In this document: positions 35,820 through 44,670 of the stretch, piece by piece
Layout: the number at the start of each line of letters is the position of its first letter
Numbering within the stretch: position 1 is the stretch's first letter
DNA from: Aquimarina sp. MAR_2010_214
GTDB lineage: Bacteria; Bacteroidota; Bacteroidia; Flavobacteriales; Flavobacteriaceae
Length of the DNA stretch: 64,000 nucleotides
Assembly: GCF_002846555.1 (NCBI RefSeq)
Contig: NZ_PJMS01000001.1
Location: forward strand, 1,116,001-1,180,000
Reading direction: 5' to 3'
Position numbers and translations under genes: made by a program
Notes under the pieces: model-generated
Told to the model about the DNA's origin: nothing
What the model saw: the letters and a program-made list of their open reading frames with translations, nothing else
Database searches by the model: none

Positions 35820-37721
35820 TTAATTAACCCCTATACTTTCTAATGCAATTTCTAATTTTTCAATTTTTTCGGATAATTTTTCAACTTTAGAAAGTGTTTC
35901 TTTCATTTTTAAGATTTCTGTCTCTTGTTTTTTCAAGATAGTAATCCATTCATTTGTTTTAAGGCCTACAGATACATTAATACGATTAACTAATGAGTTA
36001 TTGGAAGCAGACCAAGCACGACCAATAATATTTTTAAGGTCCTTAACCTCTATATCTTTTTCAGCAATAGCAATAGAATATCCATCGTTATTACCACTGG
36101 CAACAATAAAATCCCCAATAGCAACTTTACCAGCTACCAATGCTGGTACTTGCCCCATGAAACCTACCTTTTCATAATTTTTTTGTTCGTTTTTGTCGGG
36201 CATATTACCCAAAACAATAGGATTTGCAGAAATAGTTAATACATGATCAGCATCCTTAGTGTTTTTAGAAATCTTACCTCCTTTAATGCCAACCACTTCA
36301 CCAAAAACAAATGTATCTGTAGGATTTTGTTTTTCTAACCATTCTGCATAATCTGCTCCTTTAGATCCATATATAATACCTTGATTGCTAGCGACTTGTT
36401 TTAGAGGGATTACTATAGAAGCCATAGCTATTGACCATGGTGACAATGGAAGAAACCCCAAATTATGTTCAGCACCCCAACCGATCATTGCTCCTATTTG
36501 ATCTGATGCTTCAAGTCCTATCTCAGGATCAAAAAAACCATCAAAATTAAGAGAAGGAAACTCCCCTATGTCAAAATCGGAAGTAGGTAGTGATCCTGGA
36601 TTAAAAGAAAGAGAAGGGAGAGAACCTCTACCAAAATCAAAGTCAAATTTTGCAAAATTGATATCTAAACTTGGTAACGAACCTCTTCTGAAATTTGCAT
36701 TAGGTAATGAACCGTTATTAAAAGCTAGTGAAGGGAGTCTTCCTCCTGTTAATACGCTATCAAAATCAAATACATTGAATAAAGTATTGAAATCAGGAAC
36801 AGGAAAAGATTCCCATAAATCTCCCCCCAATAAGTCATAACTTTCTATTCTTCCGGCTACATAATCGTCTTTTCCATAAAATGTTATAAATCGATTTCTA
36901 AAACTTAATGTTTCGTTATTAATTCGAATAGCAATACCATCTGCATTACCTCCAGCATTACTTTCAAAAAGAGCAATATGCTCTGCGTTAGAATCACCAT
37001 CTGTTACTTCTTTATCAGAACGAACAATTAAAGTAGACAAAGTGGTATTTCCTTCTACATCCAAACTATCCTTTAATGTTGTATTCTTATCCACATGTAA
37101 TGTTCCTGATAAGTTGGTAGAATTTTCATTATTTACATTCAGGTCATTATTTAGATTTGTGATGCCGTCTACCATAAGTTCTCCAGATAGATGAGATAGG
37201 TTTCCATCGATAACATACAAACCTTTTTTTAAGATAATATCTCCATCGATCTCTGTATTTCCTGAAAAGATAGATTTTCCACTCACTTTCATATCACCTG
37301 TTGCTATAATATCCCTGTGAAACGCATAGGGAGTAAATAAAAGTTGTTGATTGCTTAAGGTTTCAAAATCTCCATTTTGATTAATTTCTACGAGTAAGTC
37401 TTTTCTTTTTCCATCCCAAACAATAGCATTAAAACTTTTTTCAGAAGTAGGTTGTCCTTGCCCAATGACCAGATTTATCATTCCGAATGCATCAGTTTTT
37501 ACCTGATGTGTTTCTTGAAATTCAGTCTCACTCGAGGCTGTGCGCATTATTGTAAATCGTAGAAGTATGTCTGCATGAACTAATACGTTTCCATTAACAT
37601 CCTGTCCAGGTAATTGTTGAGTGTTTTTATCTAAAATGACTGCTTGATATGTTAATCCATCAGTTTGAGCTAATAGACTGTTAAAAGTTATAAGTAGAAG
37701 TAATTGTAGTATTTTTTTCAT
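35820..37721 (-). CDS. Fibre-like secreted protein with ten-residue GSLPS repeat and C-terminal coiled coil
   Basis: Protein of 633 residues with a signal peptide (1-19, ending LLAQ). Region 20-135 is the common Bacteroidota domain (LTYQAVILDKN ... LLFTPYAFHRD) found at the head of fibre-like proteins. Region 140-235 is a low-complexity beta-helix-like stretch of Gly/Asn/Thr triads. A repeat of period ten follows: GRLPS 327, GSLPN 337, GSLPS 347, GSLPS 366, GSLPT 376, GEFPS 386. From 453 (SKGADYAEW) to about 590 it resembles the Peptidase_G2 self-cleaving chaperone domain of phage tail spikes (GEVVGIKGGKI, ISANPIVLGN); this is similarity by eye only. Residues 593-628 form a coiled coil. First in position but last in transcription of a three-gene set. 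Confidence 0.75.
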   Translation of the reverse strand: MKKILQLLLLITFNSLLAQTDGLTYQAVILDKNTQQLPGQDVNGNVLVHADILLRFTIMRTASSETEFQETHQVKTDAFGMINLVIGQGQPTSEKSFNAIVWDGKRKDLLVEINQNGDFETLSNQQLLFTPYAFHRDIIATGDMKVSGKSIFSGNTEIDGDIILKKGLYVIDGNLSHLSGELMVDGITNLNNDLNVNNENSTNLSGTLHVDKNTTLKDSLDVEGNTTLSTLIVRSDKEVTDGDSNAEHIALFESNAGGNADGIAIRINNETLSFRNRFITFYGKDDYVAGRIESYDLLGGDLWESFPVPDFNTLFNVFDFDSVLTGGRLPSLAFNNGSLPNANFRRGSLPSLDINFAKFDFDFGRGSLPSLSFNPGSLPTSDFDIGEFPSLNFDGFFDPEIGLEASDQIGAMIGWGAEHNLGFLPLSPWSIAMASIVIPLKQVASNQGIIYGSKGADYAEWLEKQNPTDTFVFGEVVGIKGGKISKNTKDADHVLTISANPIVLGNMPDKNEQKNYEKVGFMGQVPALVAGKVAIGDFIVASGNNDGYSIAIAEKDIEVKDLKNIIGRAWSASNNSLVNRINVSVGLKTNEWITILKKQETEILKMKETLSKVEKLSEKIEKLEIALESIGVN

Positions 37722-37794
37722 AACCTAAGATTTTATACTATTTACCCGATGAACTTCTTTTGTTATAAATTCGCAGGATATATAGAGGTGTTGT

Positions 37795-38424
37795 TTATTG
37801 TTTTTCGAGATTTATAGCCAAACCAATGCCGATCATATTTGCATAAATGTATAATTTGGAATCGCCGCCTTGGGATACTTGAGACAATGCAAAACTGTTT
37901 ATATATTGATAGGCTAGACTAATGGTAGTATTTTTAGAAATTGGGTGTTTAATTCCGATACTTCCACGGTAAAAGAAGGTAGCGTCACCAAATTCTCCTA
38001 GATGTCTAAGATTGAGGACTTGATTATTAATTACTTGATTACCGTGTATTAAAAAATCGGTAGATAAAGCAGCTTTAAGATAAGGCTCAAAATTACCTAC
38101 ACTAAATGGAGTGTATTCTACCCCCAAAGCAATACCCAAATAATCAGCCTCCCATTCAAAATAATTATTTTGAGTGGGTTGACTTCCTTTAGAACCAAGA
38201 CTGTTATAGATAACATCCAGTGTTAAATCGAGTTTGCTTTCAAATATTTCAAAATTTATACCTGTTGCAATGAAACTTTTAGAAATAGGTTGAAAATTTT
38301 CGAAGTTCTGACCTTGAGAATCTTCAAATCTAAATGAAGAAATGGATTTTCCGGTTTCTATACGCAATGTCTGTGCAGAAGTTGATATACTAATAATTAA
38401 AAAAAGTAAGTAGAGTTGTTTCAT
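37795..38424 (-). CDS. Outer-membrane beta-barrel protein
   Basis: Protein of 209 residues with a signal peptide (MKQLYLLFLIISISTSAQ) followed by alternating amphipathic strands with glycines and aromatic ends, such as DYLGIALGVEYTPFSVGNFEPYLKAALS and ISLAYQYINSFAL, ending ANMIGIGLAINLEK, as in small OmpA/OmpW-like barrels. No peptidoglycan-binding domain. Lies 4 bp after the T9SS gene and 73 bp before the fibre-like gene, all on the minus strand, so probably one operon that lost its native 5' end through the IS insertion. Confidence 0.85.
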   Translation of the reverse strand: MKQLYLLFLIISISTSAQTLRIETGKSISSFRFEDSQGQNFENFQPISKSFIATGINFEIFESKLDLTLDVIYNSLGSKGSQPTQNNYFEWEADYLGIALGVEYTPFSVGNFEPYLKAALSTDFLIHGNQVINNQVLNLRHLGEFGDATFFYRGSIGIKHPISKNTTISLAYQYINSFALSQVSQGGDSKLYIYANMIGIGLAINLEKQ

Positions 38425-38428
38425 GAAA

Positions 38429-38896
38429 TTAATTTTTGATGATTTGTGATCTTAAAAAAGTTCCAGCAGTAGAGATTCTAATTAAATAAGTTCCCGATGA
38501 AAAAAGAGAAACATCTATATCGATACTATTAGTAGCATCATAGGTCTTAGAGAATATGGTTTTTCCGTTTAGATCTATAATATCAATATCAATTGTTGAC
38601 TTAACTGTTTTTTCAAAATCAACATGTAATACAGATGCTGTTGGGTTAGGATATAGAATAGGTTTTAGAGATTGAGAATCTTGCAACACGTTGCCTTTGA
38701 CTACTAAGGGGTTTTGATACCCCTGAAGCACGACATAATTAGTGCCTATAAAGGTGCCGATAACACTTTTTTGCGCAATACTCTGGCTTATCGTATATAC
38801 GTTGTCTTGTAGTTTTATAACCGTACTCCCTCCACTATGGCCAATGGTAAATTTCTGGATGTGCTGTGCTTTTGCAGATAAAGCAAGTGCAAACAA
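38429..38896 (-). CDS. T9SS type A sorting-domain protein, start and signal peptide split off by IS insertion
   Basis: Remaining frame of 155 residues: a short beta domain (FTIGHSGGSTVIKLQDN ... VVLQGYQNP) and a T9SS type A sorting domain from about residue 80 (LKPILYPNPTASVLHVDF, then FSSGTYLIRISTAG). The only in-frame start left is TTG at 38896, giving an incomplete signal MFALALSAKAQ. Removing the IS at 38905-39957 and one copy of its 8-bp target duplication restores MKLLIKILLFALALSAKAQ, a normal signal peptide, with its ATG at 39979-39981 (minus strand). The protein probably is no longer exported unless a start is supplied from the IS. Recent insertion is likely because the frame downstream is intact. 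Confidence 0.85.
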   Translation of the reverse strand: MFALALSAKAQHIQKFTIGHSGGSTVIKLQDNVYTISQSIAQKSVIGTFIGTNYVVLQGYQNPLVVKGNVLQDSQSLKPILYPNPTASVLHVDFEKTVKSTIDIDIIDLNGKTIFSKTYDATNSIDIDVSLFSSGTYLIRISTAGTFLRSQIIKN

Positions 38897-38904
38897 TAAA
38901 ATTT

Positions 38905-39957
38905 GGCTAAGTTCTAAAAAGCATATTATTTACTACTATGTTTTTAAATTCCATCCAGGCAGTATTGGAAGCAAAGGCTATAGCTGCTACGGTTGCCATT
39001 TTACTGGTTGAATTTTTTATTTTTTCTAAGACTAAAAACCAATTCAGATAATTCTGAAGGTATTTTGTTGCCACTCCATTGAAGGGCTCCATAAATTTCC
39101 TTAGACGCATATCCATATTATTCACATTTTGTACGTGATATATTTTGTCAACAGCTCTTTGACCCTTCGAAGCATTAAATTTTTTGTGTGCTACCTTCTT
39201 GTCTTTTGCAAATGCAGTATAGCTTCTGTGACTGTCGCTACAAAGGGTTTCTACTTTAGCCAACTTCCCTTGTAATATAGTCTCCAAGTCACTTTTACTA
39301 ATGCGACCTCTGGTAGCTACTTTGAAATCTTTGTTCCCTGATCGGTCACAACTGGCTATCACAGCTACTTTTTCATTACTGAGACCAGCTTTACTTGCCT
39401 TTGCGCCACGTTTTCTAGCAGGACGATCCAAATTTCGATTCCCTTTTTCAGAGTAAGCAAAGAAAAGATCATCACTCTCTAGGATTCCTTGGAATTCATC
39501 CACACTTACGCTCCCAAAGGAGACAAGTAATTTGTGCCTCCAATCAAAAGAAGTCTGAATAGAAATCCCTGTTTCTTTGGCACTCTTGCGAATACTATAT
39601 CCAGAGAGTAAACAGAATAAATAACGATTAACTTTGTCTTTCTTCTTGAGGTTGTACCAGAACTTACCGGTAGTTTCACTAAAGTTTTTATGACAAGTAT
39701 TACAAACATAGCGCTGTACTCCTTTGAGCTTACCATTAGCCTTAATTTTATTGCACTTACAATGAGGACAGCTTATGGCTTTACTCTGATTGCTATCAAT
39801 CAGGGCTGAACCCTCAGTAGAGATCTCCAATAATGTGGAAACAATTTCTGATTGAACCAAAGCCGATGAACTAATGAAAAAATCTCTAAAATCTTCTGGT
39901 ATCATTTCTCCGTTTTTATAAAGTAAAGATAAAACATATTCTAATTAGAACTTAGCC
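38905..39957 (-). mobile_element. Complete IS1595-family insertion sequence
   Basis: Element of 1053 bp with 13-bp perfect terminal inverted repeats GGCTAAGTTCTAA (38905-38917) and TTAGAACTTAGCC (39945-39957). It is flanked by an 8-bp direct repeat TAAAATTT (38897-38904 and 39958-39965), the target duplication size known for IS1595. The transposase fills the element, its stop lying within the terminal repeat. All parts are intact, so it is probably active or recently active. Confidence 0.93.
38907..39905 (-). CDS. IS1595-family transposase (ISXO2-like)
   Basis: Protein of 332 residues. An N-terminal zinc ribbon (CPHCKCNKIKANG, then CNTCHKNFSE; Cys pairs about 46-49 and 68-71) is followed by a DDE/N-type ISXO2-like core: VDEFQGILESDDLFF with an Asp, CSDSHRSYTAF with an Asp, and HVQNVNNMDMRLRKFM, the third-residue region with Asn/His as in IS1595. 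Its C-terminus NNMLFRT reads into the terminal repeat. Full length for the family, with no internal stops. Confidence 0.93.
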   Translation of the reverse strand: MIPEDFRDFFISSSALVQSEIVSTLLEISTEGSALIDSNQSKAISCPHCKCNKIKANGKLKGVQRYVCNTCHKNFSETTGKFWYNLKKKDKVNRYLFCLLSGYSIRKSAKETGISIQTSFDWRHKLLVSFGSVSVDEFQGILESDDLFFAYSEKGNRNLDRPARKRGAKASKAGLSNEKVAVIASCDRSGNKDFKVATRGRISKSDLETILQGKLAKVETLCSDSHRSYTAFAKDKKVAHKKFNASKGQRAVDKIYHVQNVNNMDMRLRKFMEPFNGVATKYLQNYLNWFLVLEKIKNSTSKMATVAAIAFASNTAWMEFKNIVVNNMLFRT

Positions 39958-39981
39958 TAAAATTTTTATTAATAATTTCAT
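39958..39981 (-). pseudogene. Detached start codon and first residues of the T9SS gene at 38429
   Basis: On the minus strand, ATG at 39979-39981 followed by codons for K-L-L-I-K, then the IS target duplication. It is the missing head of the gene interrupted by the IS; joined to 38904 it reads on in frame. Confidence 0.8.
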
Positions 39982-40142
39982 GAATATCTGATTTACAATA
40001 AAGTAGTTGCTTTACTATTTTTATAGCAACATTAATAGTAGAATAAGAAGTAGTGTGTTTTTAATAAATTTTTCCCACATCAAAACTACTAACTTTAAAA
40101 ACCTTAAAAAATAGGGCATAAGCCTCATTTTTTGGCTCCACA

Positions 40143-40173
40143 TTGTAATTTTCAAGAACAAGGTATATCTTTG
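40143..40173 (+). promoter_or_regulatory. Promoter of the 7TM-DISM kinase, abutting its start codon
   Basis: TTG at 40143-40145, 20 bp, then TATCTTTG at 40166-40173: a complete match to the Bacteroidota TTG-N17-23-TAnnTTTG promoter. The kinase ATG begins only 5 bp later at 40178, so the transcript would be leaderless or nearly so. Confidence 0.65.
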
Positions 40174-40177
40174 AGAG

Positions 40178-41995
40178 ATGCTGAAAAAAGTTGTTTTTTG
40201 TTGTTTAATATTACTTTGTATAGGTTGTTCTGTTAAAAAAAAAGAAAAAGAGAATTCTTTAAATATAGCTACATATATAGACCAAGAAGATAAGGTTGAG
40301 ATAAACAAAATTGATAATGTCCCTTTTAAAACAGGTGATAAGCAAATTATTAATTACAAATTAGGAATTCCTGCATTATGGTTAAGAATTAATATCTCAA
40401 AGCTTAAAAAAGAACAAGATCATGTATTACTTATCGGAAATGCATTAACCGATAGTATCATTGTGTATAGTAAAAAAGATTGGGAACTGAAAACTACTCA
40501 TCTAGGAGTAATGATACCCAAAAGTAAGCTCGATTATAAGCATTATAAGAATGTTTTTATATTGAATGAAAAACATAGTGATACTCTTTATGTAAAAATA
40601 AAAAGCAGGACTGCACTCGAAATTCCGGTAGCATTAATTTCAAAAGAACAACTTTATCGTAAAACCAACAAAGCATTGTTTTTTTCGGGCTTTTTATATG
40701 GGATAGTATGTATTCTCATTTTTTACAATATATACCTGTTTATTCATCAAAGAAATTTTGCATACGTTCTCTATTCTTTCAGTGCATTTTTTAATCTATG
40801 TATACAAGCATTATTATTAGGGCATTTTCAGTATTATATTCTACCAGAAAGCCCCAATAGTATACACTATGTATTTTATGTATGTATTTCTCTAAGTACT
40901 TTCTTTATTACTCTTTTATGTGCTGCCGTTTTGGAATTAAAGAAAAAGAATAAGCTTTTGTTAAAATTTACCAATTTTATAGCATTTTTATCTCTTAGTT
41001 GTATCCCATTATTATTCTTTCTAGATTTTTCTATAGTAGCTATTTTTATCATGATAGTTATCACATTTTTTAATTTTGGGATTTTATTTATTTGTATTCA
41101 TCAGTTTTTAAAAAAGAATAAGATTGCTGGTATGTTAGGTGTTTCTTGGGTTGTTTACCTTACAGGGACTGCTATTAATTTTTTGAGAACTTTTGATATT
41201 GTTTCTTCTAATTGGTTTACTGTAAATATTACGTTTACTACATTTTTTGCAGAATTTTTAATGATGGCAGTTATTATGCATTATCTACATTTTTTTAGAG
41301 CAAAAGAAAAAGAACAAAAGCAATTAGAGTATACTGAAAAATTAGATCTGGAAGTACAACAAAAAACAAAAGAGCTTTCTCTGGCTTTACACCAGAAAAA
41401 CGATTTACTTTCTGAGATCCATCATAGAGTAAAAAATAATTTACAAATAGTATATAGTTTGCTCAATTTACAAGAAAGACGTACAAAAAGCAATGCATTA
41501 AAGGATGTGTTTGAAGCAGGAAAAAATAGAATTATGGCAATGTCATTGGTACATGAACATTTGTATAAGAACAATTCTTTTAAAAAAATAGATAGTAAAA
41601 ATTATATAACAGAACTTATTAGCTATCTTTCTAATTTGTATGGAGAAAAAATAGATATTCAAAAAAAGATTACATCAGTTTCAATTCCAAATGATGTGGC
41701 CATCCCGCTAGGACTAATTATCACCGAAATAGTATCAAATTCTTTTAAGCATGCGTTTTTTTATTCTGAAGAAGGTAATCATATAGTTGTTGTTTTTTAT
41801 AAAAAGAATAATGATCTTCATTTAGAAATCTCAGATAATGGTAAAGGGTATGATCTAGAGGGTCAAAAACCGGAAAGCAAACAAACATTAGGCATACAGA
41901 TTATTAAAGGAATGTCTCAGCAATTGTTAGGAAAACTATTTATAAATACCGTAAACGGAACCTCTTACCATTTGATTTTCCCCCATAAAAAGTAA
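40178..41995 (+). CDS. 7TM-DISM sensor histidine kinase (HisKA_2 type)
   Basis: Protein of 605 residues. A lipoprotein-type signal (lipobox CIGC, Cys17) precedes an extracellular beta domain of 7TMR-DISMED2 type (about 25-165, ALWLRINISKLKKEQDHVLLIGNALTDS). A seven-helix block spans about 170-385 (FFSGFLYGIVCILIFYNIYLFI and onwards), then a coiled coil (EKEQKQLEYTEKLDLEVQQ) and the kinase. The H-box EIHHRVKNNLQ places the phospho-His at 415/416; ATP-binding motifs are ITEIVSNSFKHAF, SDNGKGYD and TLGIQIIKG. Such kinases sense extracellular ligands. The LuxR-type regulator 67 bp downstream is the probable partner. Confidence 0.93.
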   Translation: MLKKVVFCCLILLCIGCSVKKKEKENSLNIATYIDQEDKVEINKIDNVPFKTGDKQIINYKLGIPALWLRINISKLKKEQDHVLLIGNALTDSIIVYSKKDWELKTTHLGVMIPKSKLDYKHYKNVFILNEKHSDTLYVKIKSRTALEIPVALISKEQLYRKTNKALFFSGFLYGIVCILIFYNIYLFIHQRNFAYVLYSFSAFFNLCIQALLLGHFQYYILPESPNSIHYVFYVCISLSTFFITLLCAAVLELKKKNKLLLKFTNFIAFLSLSCIPLLFFLDFSIVAIFIMIVITFFNFGILFICIHQFLKKNKIAGMLGVSWVVYLTGTAINFLRTFDIVSSNWFTVNITFTTFFAEFLMMAVIMHYLHFFRAKEKEQKQLEYTEKLDLEVQQKTKELSLALHQKNDLLSEIHHRVKNNLQIVYSLLNLQERRTKSNALKDVFEAGKNRIMAMSLVHEHLYKNNSFKKIDSKNYITELISYLSNLYGEKIDIQKKITSVSIPNDVAIPLGLIITEIVSNSFKHAFFYSEEGNHIVVVFYKKNNDLHLEISDNGKGYDLEGQKPESKQTLGIQIIKGMSQQLLGKLFINTVNGTSYHLIFPHKK

Positions 41996-42062
41996 AAACT
42001 GTATCTTTATTTTAAAACAAACACCATCTTATAGTGTATGATGGTAAAAAAAGTAGTTAAGC

Positions 42063-42668
42063 TTGTTGTCAAAAAAGGAAATAAAAATATTAATATTAGA
42101 AGATGAATTTTTAATAGCACAAGATATTTTTGAGACTGTAACCAATAATGGGTATATAAATACAAAAATTGCCAATTCATATAGCGAAGCAAAACAAGTA
42201 ACACAGTACTGGTTTCCAAACATAGTGTTATCTGATATTAATCTAGAGACGTGTAAAACAGGAATAGATTTTGTTACTAATATGAAAAACACACATCAAA
42301 ACTTTGAAGTTATTTTTATTTCGGCAATTAATGACAAAAACAGGATTAAAGAAGCAATATCTTTTATACCTCTAGGGTATCTAACAAAACCTTTTGATGA
42401 AAAGCAATTAAATATTAGTATAGAATTAGCAATAAATACTATTAATGCTAAAATAAATACAATATCTCCAGAATTAAAGCATTTAAGTCGTACTGAATTA
42501 AAAATAATACAACTTATTTCTAAAGGATATCAAAGTATAGAAATATCCCAAAAATTATCGGTTAGTGAGAAGACTATCAGAAACCACCGGTATAATATTA
42601 TAAAAAAACTAAAGCTTCCTGCAGAAAAAAATAATTTGTTAAAATGGGCTATGATTCATATACGCTAA
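42063..42668 (+). CDS. LuxR-type (NarL-like) response regulator with a non-ATG start
   Basis: Protein of about 201 residues. The receiver domain (1-125) has acidic residues E13-D14, phospho-site D58 (VLSDINLE) and K107 or so in LTKPFDE. The C-terminal LuxR helix-turn-helix (about 135-198) reads LSRTELKIIQLISKGYQSIEISQKLSVSEKTIRNHRYNI. The frame is closed upstream by TAG at 42054 and has no ATG before the receiver, so translation must begin at TTG 42063 or 42066. It sits just after the kinase gene on the same strand. The HTH resembles those paired with HisKA_2 kinases. Confidence 0.9.
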   Translation: MLSKKEIKILILEDEFLIAQDIFETVTNNGYINTKIANSYSEAKQVTQYWFPNIVLSDINLETCKTGIDFVTNMKNTHQNFEVIFISAINDKNRIKEAISFIPLGYLTKPFDEKQLNISIELAINTINAKINTISPELKHLSRTELKIIQLISKGYQSIEISQKLSVSEKTIRNHRYNIIKKLKLPAEKNNLLKWAMIHIR

Positions 42669-42800
42669 TAATTATTTGGCCTATTCAAACCTTTTTCATT
42701 TCATAATGAGCGAACTTTTAAATGTAATTAATTTTCATACATTAGCTACACCGGTATTTTGTTCTATAGGTACTGTAATATCAACAATAATTTTATTGAA

Positions 42801-43967
42801 ATGATAAAACGGATTCTCAAATTTTTCTTAAAAAGTTTACTTATTGTTATAGTACTCTGTGTAGCACTGTTGTATATTTTTGATTATGATTATATACTTA
42901 AAGGAGTAAGAGTGGTTTATATGACGGGACATACCACGGCATACATTGATGATTATTCTTATTTTGATAATCGTACTATAGAAAAAGGGAATGGTACCAT
43001 TGCTTGGGCTACGCATCCAGAATATAACAAAATGCAAAGTACAGAGAAACTTAATGCGATTAATAAAGAACTAGGTACTGTCGCTTTTATGATCATAAAA
43101 AATGATAGTATTTGGTACGAAAACTATGCCGAAGGATTTGGAGTAGATTCTAAAACCAATTCTTTTTCTATGGCAAAAAGTGTGGTAACGGCCTTGTTAG
43201 GCAAAGCCATTATGGATGGTCATATTAAAAGTTTGGATCAACCTGTTGGAGATTTTTTTCCTGAGTTCTCTCAAGGTCTTGCAGCAAAAACCACAGTAGG
43301 GGACCTTTCTTCTATGTCTTCTGGCTTAAACTGGACGGAGCATTATACTAGTCCGTTTTCGATTACAGCCAGAGCGTACTATGATCCAAATATCAGAGAT
43401 ATAATGCTGGGCTTGGATGTTATTGAAGAACCAGGACAAAGATTCGAATACTTAAGTGGGAATACGCAATTATTGGGTATGGTTATTGAAAAAGCTACAG
43501 GTAAAAAGCTCGCAACATATTTAAGTGAAAGTTTTTGGAAACCTTTGGGGATGGAACATGAAGCCATATGGCAATTAGATGGTGAGGAGAGTGGTATGGA
43601 AAAAGCATATTGCTGTATAGCAAGTAATGCTAGAGATTTCGCTCGTTTTGGAATGCTCTTTAAAAACAAAGGGATGTTTGCGGGGGAACAAATATTGCCA
43701 GCAGAGTTTACAGAATTGGCAACAAAACCAAGATTTGAAGATGGGCAAATGTATGGATATGGTTTTTGGCTATCAGATCATTTAGATAAGAAAATTTTTG
43801 CCATGCGTGGTATTTTGGGACAGTATGTAATTTGTATCCCAGAGGATAATATTATGATTGTTCGATTAGGGCATAATCGTGGTCAGTTTGTTCCGGGAGA
43901 ATCATTTACCGAAGATTTTTTCGTTTTTATTGAAGAAACTTATAAAATGCTAAAGAATGCTTCATAA
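42801..43967 (+). CDS. Serine hydrolase, beta-lactamase class C/penicillin-binding family
   Basis: Protein of 388 residues from the ATG at 42801 (MIKRILKFFLKSLLIVIVL). A TTG 42 bp upstream is possible but adds a residue string with no signal character. One N-terminal membrane helix anchors a periplasmic domain with the catalytic motif SMAK (Ser123, Lys126) in FSMAKSVVTALLG, and the second motif near EYLSGNTQLLGMVIEKATG. A third-motif candidate is RGILGQY near the C-terminus. Probably a peptidase or esterase of the AmpC-like family rather than a true beta-lactamase. Its 3' end overlaps the next gene by 11 bp. Confidence 0.9.
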   Translation: MIKRILKFFLKSLLIVIVLCVALLYIFDYDYILKGVRVVYMTGHTTAYIDDYSYFDNRTIEKGNGTIAWATHPEYNKMQSTEKLNAINKELGTVAFMIIKNDSIWYENYAEGFGVDSKTNSFSMAKSVVTALLGKAIMDGHIKSLDQPVGDFFPEFSQGLAAKTTVGDLSSMSSGLNWTEHYTSPFSITARAYYDPNIRDIMLGLDVIEEPGQRFEYLSGNTQLLGMVIEKATGKKLATYLSESFWKPLGMEHEAIWQLDGEESGMEKAYCCIASNARDFARFGMLFKNKGMFAGEQILPAEFTELATKPRFEDGQMYGYGFWLSDHLDKKIFAMRGILGQYVICIPEDNIMIVRLGHNRGQFVPGESFTEDFFVFIEETYKMLKNAS

Positions 43968-44670
43968 ACTTAACCTAGAACACATCCTATTTCTAGATAT
44001 AGAAACGGTTCCCGAATATGAAAGTTTCGAAAACCTGAGTGAGGAAACAAAATATCTATGGGCAGATAAAACCAAGTATCAACGTAAAGATGAGTTTACT
44101 CCCGAGGAGTTCTACGAACGTGCAGGAATATGGGCAGAGTTTGGTAAAATTGTATGCATATCTGTTGGATATTTTACTTTTAAAGGAGAAACAAGGTCTT
44201 TTAGAACAACTTCATTTCATGGAGATGAAAAGCAACTATTGATTGAGTTTAAAAATCTATTAGAAACCCATTTTGCAAGACCACATCATTTACTTTGTGC
44301 GCATAACGGAAAAGAGTTTGATTTCCCATATATCGCCCGCAGAATGATTATTCATAACATTACATTGCCAAATAAGTTAAATCTCTTTGGTAAAAAACCC
44401 TGGGAAGTAGCACATTTAGATACTTTGGATTTATGGAAATTTGGAGACTATAAGCACTATACTTCTTTAAAACTACTTACAAATATTCTAGGTATTCCAT
44501 CACCAAAAGATGACATTGATGGGAGCGAGGTACGGCAAGTTTTTTATGAAGAACAGGATATTGACCGTATCATTATTTATTGTGAAAAGGATACAGTTGC
44601 TGTTGCACAAATCTTACTTAGACTGCGGCAAGAAGAATTATTAGAAGACGATGAGATAATATCTGTATGA
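43957..44670 (+). CDS. PolB-like 3'-5' exonuclease (DNA_pol_B_exo2 family)
   Basis: Protein of 237 residues of the RNase H-like DnaQ/PolB exonuclease fold. Motif I is LFLDIETVPE (Asp14 and Glu16), motif II is in LLCAHNGKEFDFPYIARRM (an Asn-Gly-Lys-Glu-Phe-Asp run typical of this family), and motif III in YCEKDTVAVAQILLRL. Probably trims DNA or RNA ends. The start overlaps the serine hydrolase by 11 bp; I see no functional link beyond coexpression. Confidence 0.9.
   Translation: MLHKLNLEHILFLDIETVPEYESFENLSEETKYLWADKTKYQRKDEFTPEEFYERAGIWAEFGKIVCISVGYFTFKGETRSFRTTSFHGDEKQLLIEFKNLLETHFARPHHLLCAHNGKEFDFPYIARRMIIHNITLPNKLNLFGKKPWEVAHLDTLDLWKFGDYKHYTSLKLLTNILGIPSPKDDIDGSEVRQVFYEEQDIDRIIIYCEKDTVAVAQILLRLRQEELLEDDEIISV

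Noticed and set aside
36580..36770. Periodic DNA repeat resembling a CRISPR-like array
   Set aside because: The period is about 30 bp because it encodes the ten-residue GSLPS protein repeat; there are no spacers or conserved repeat DNA and no cas genes.
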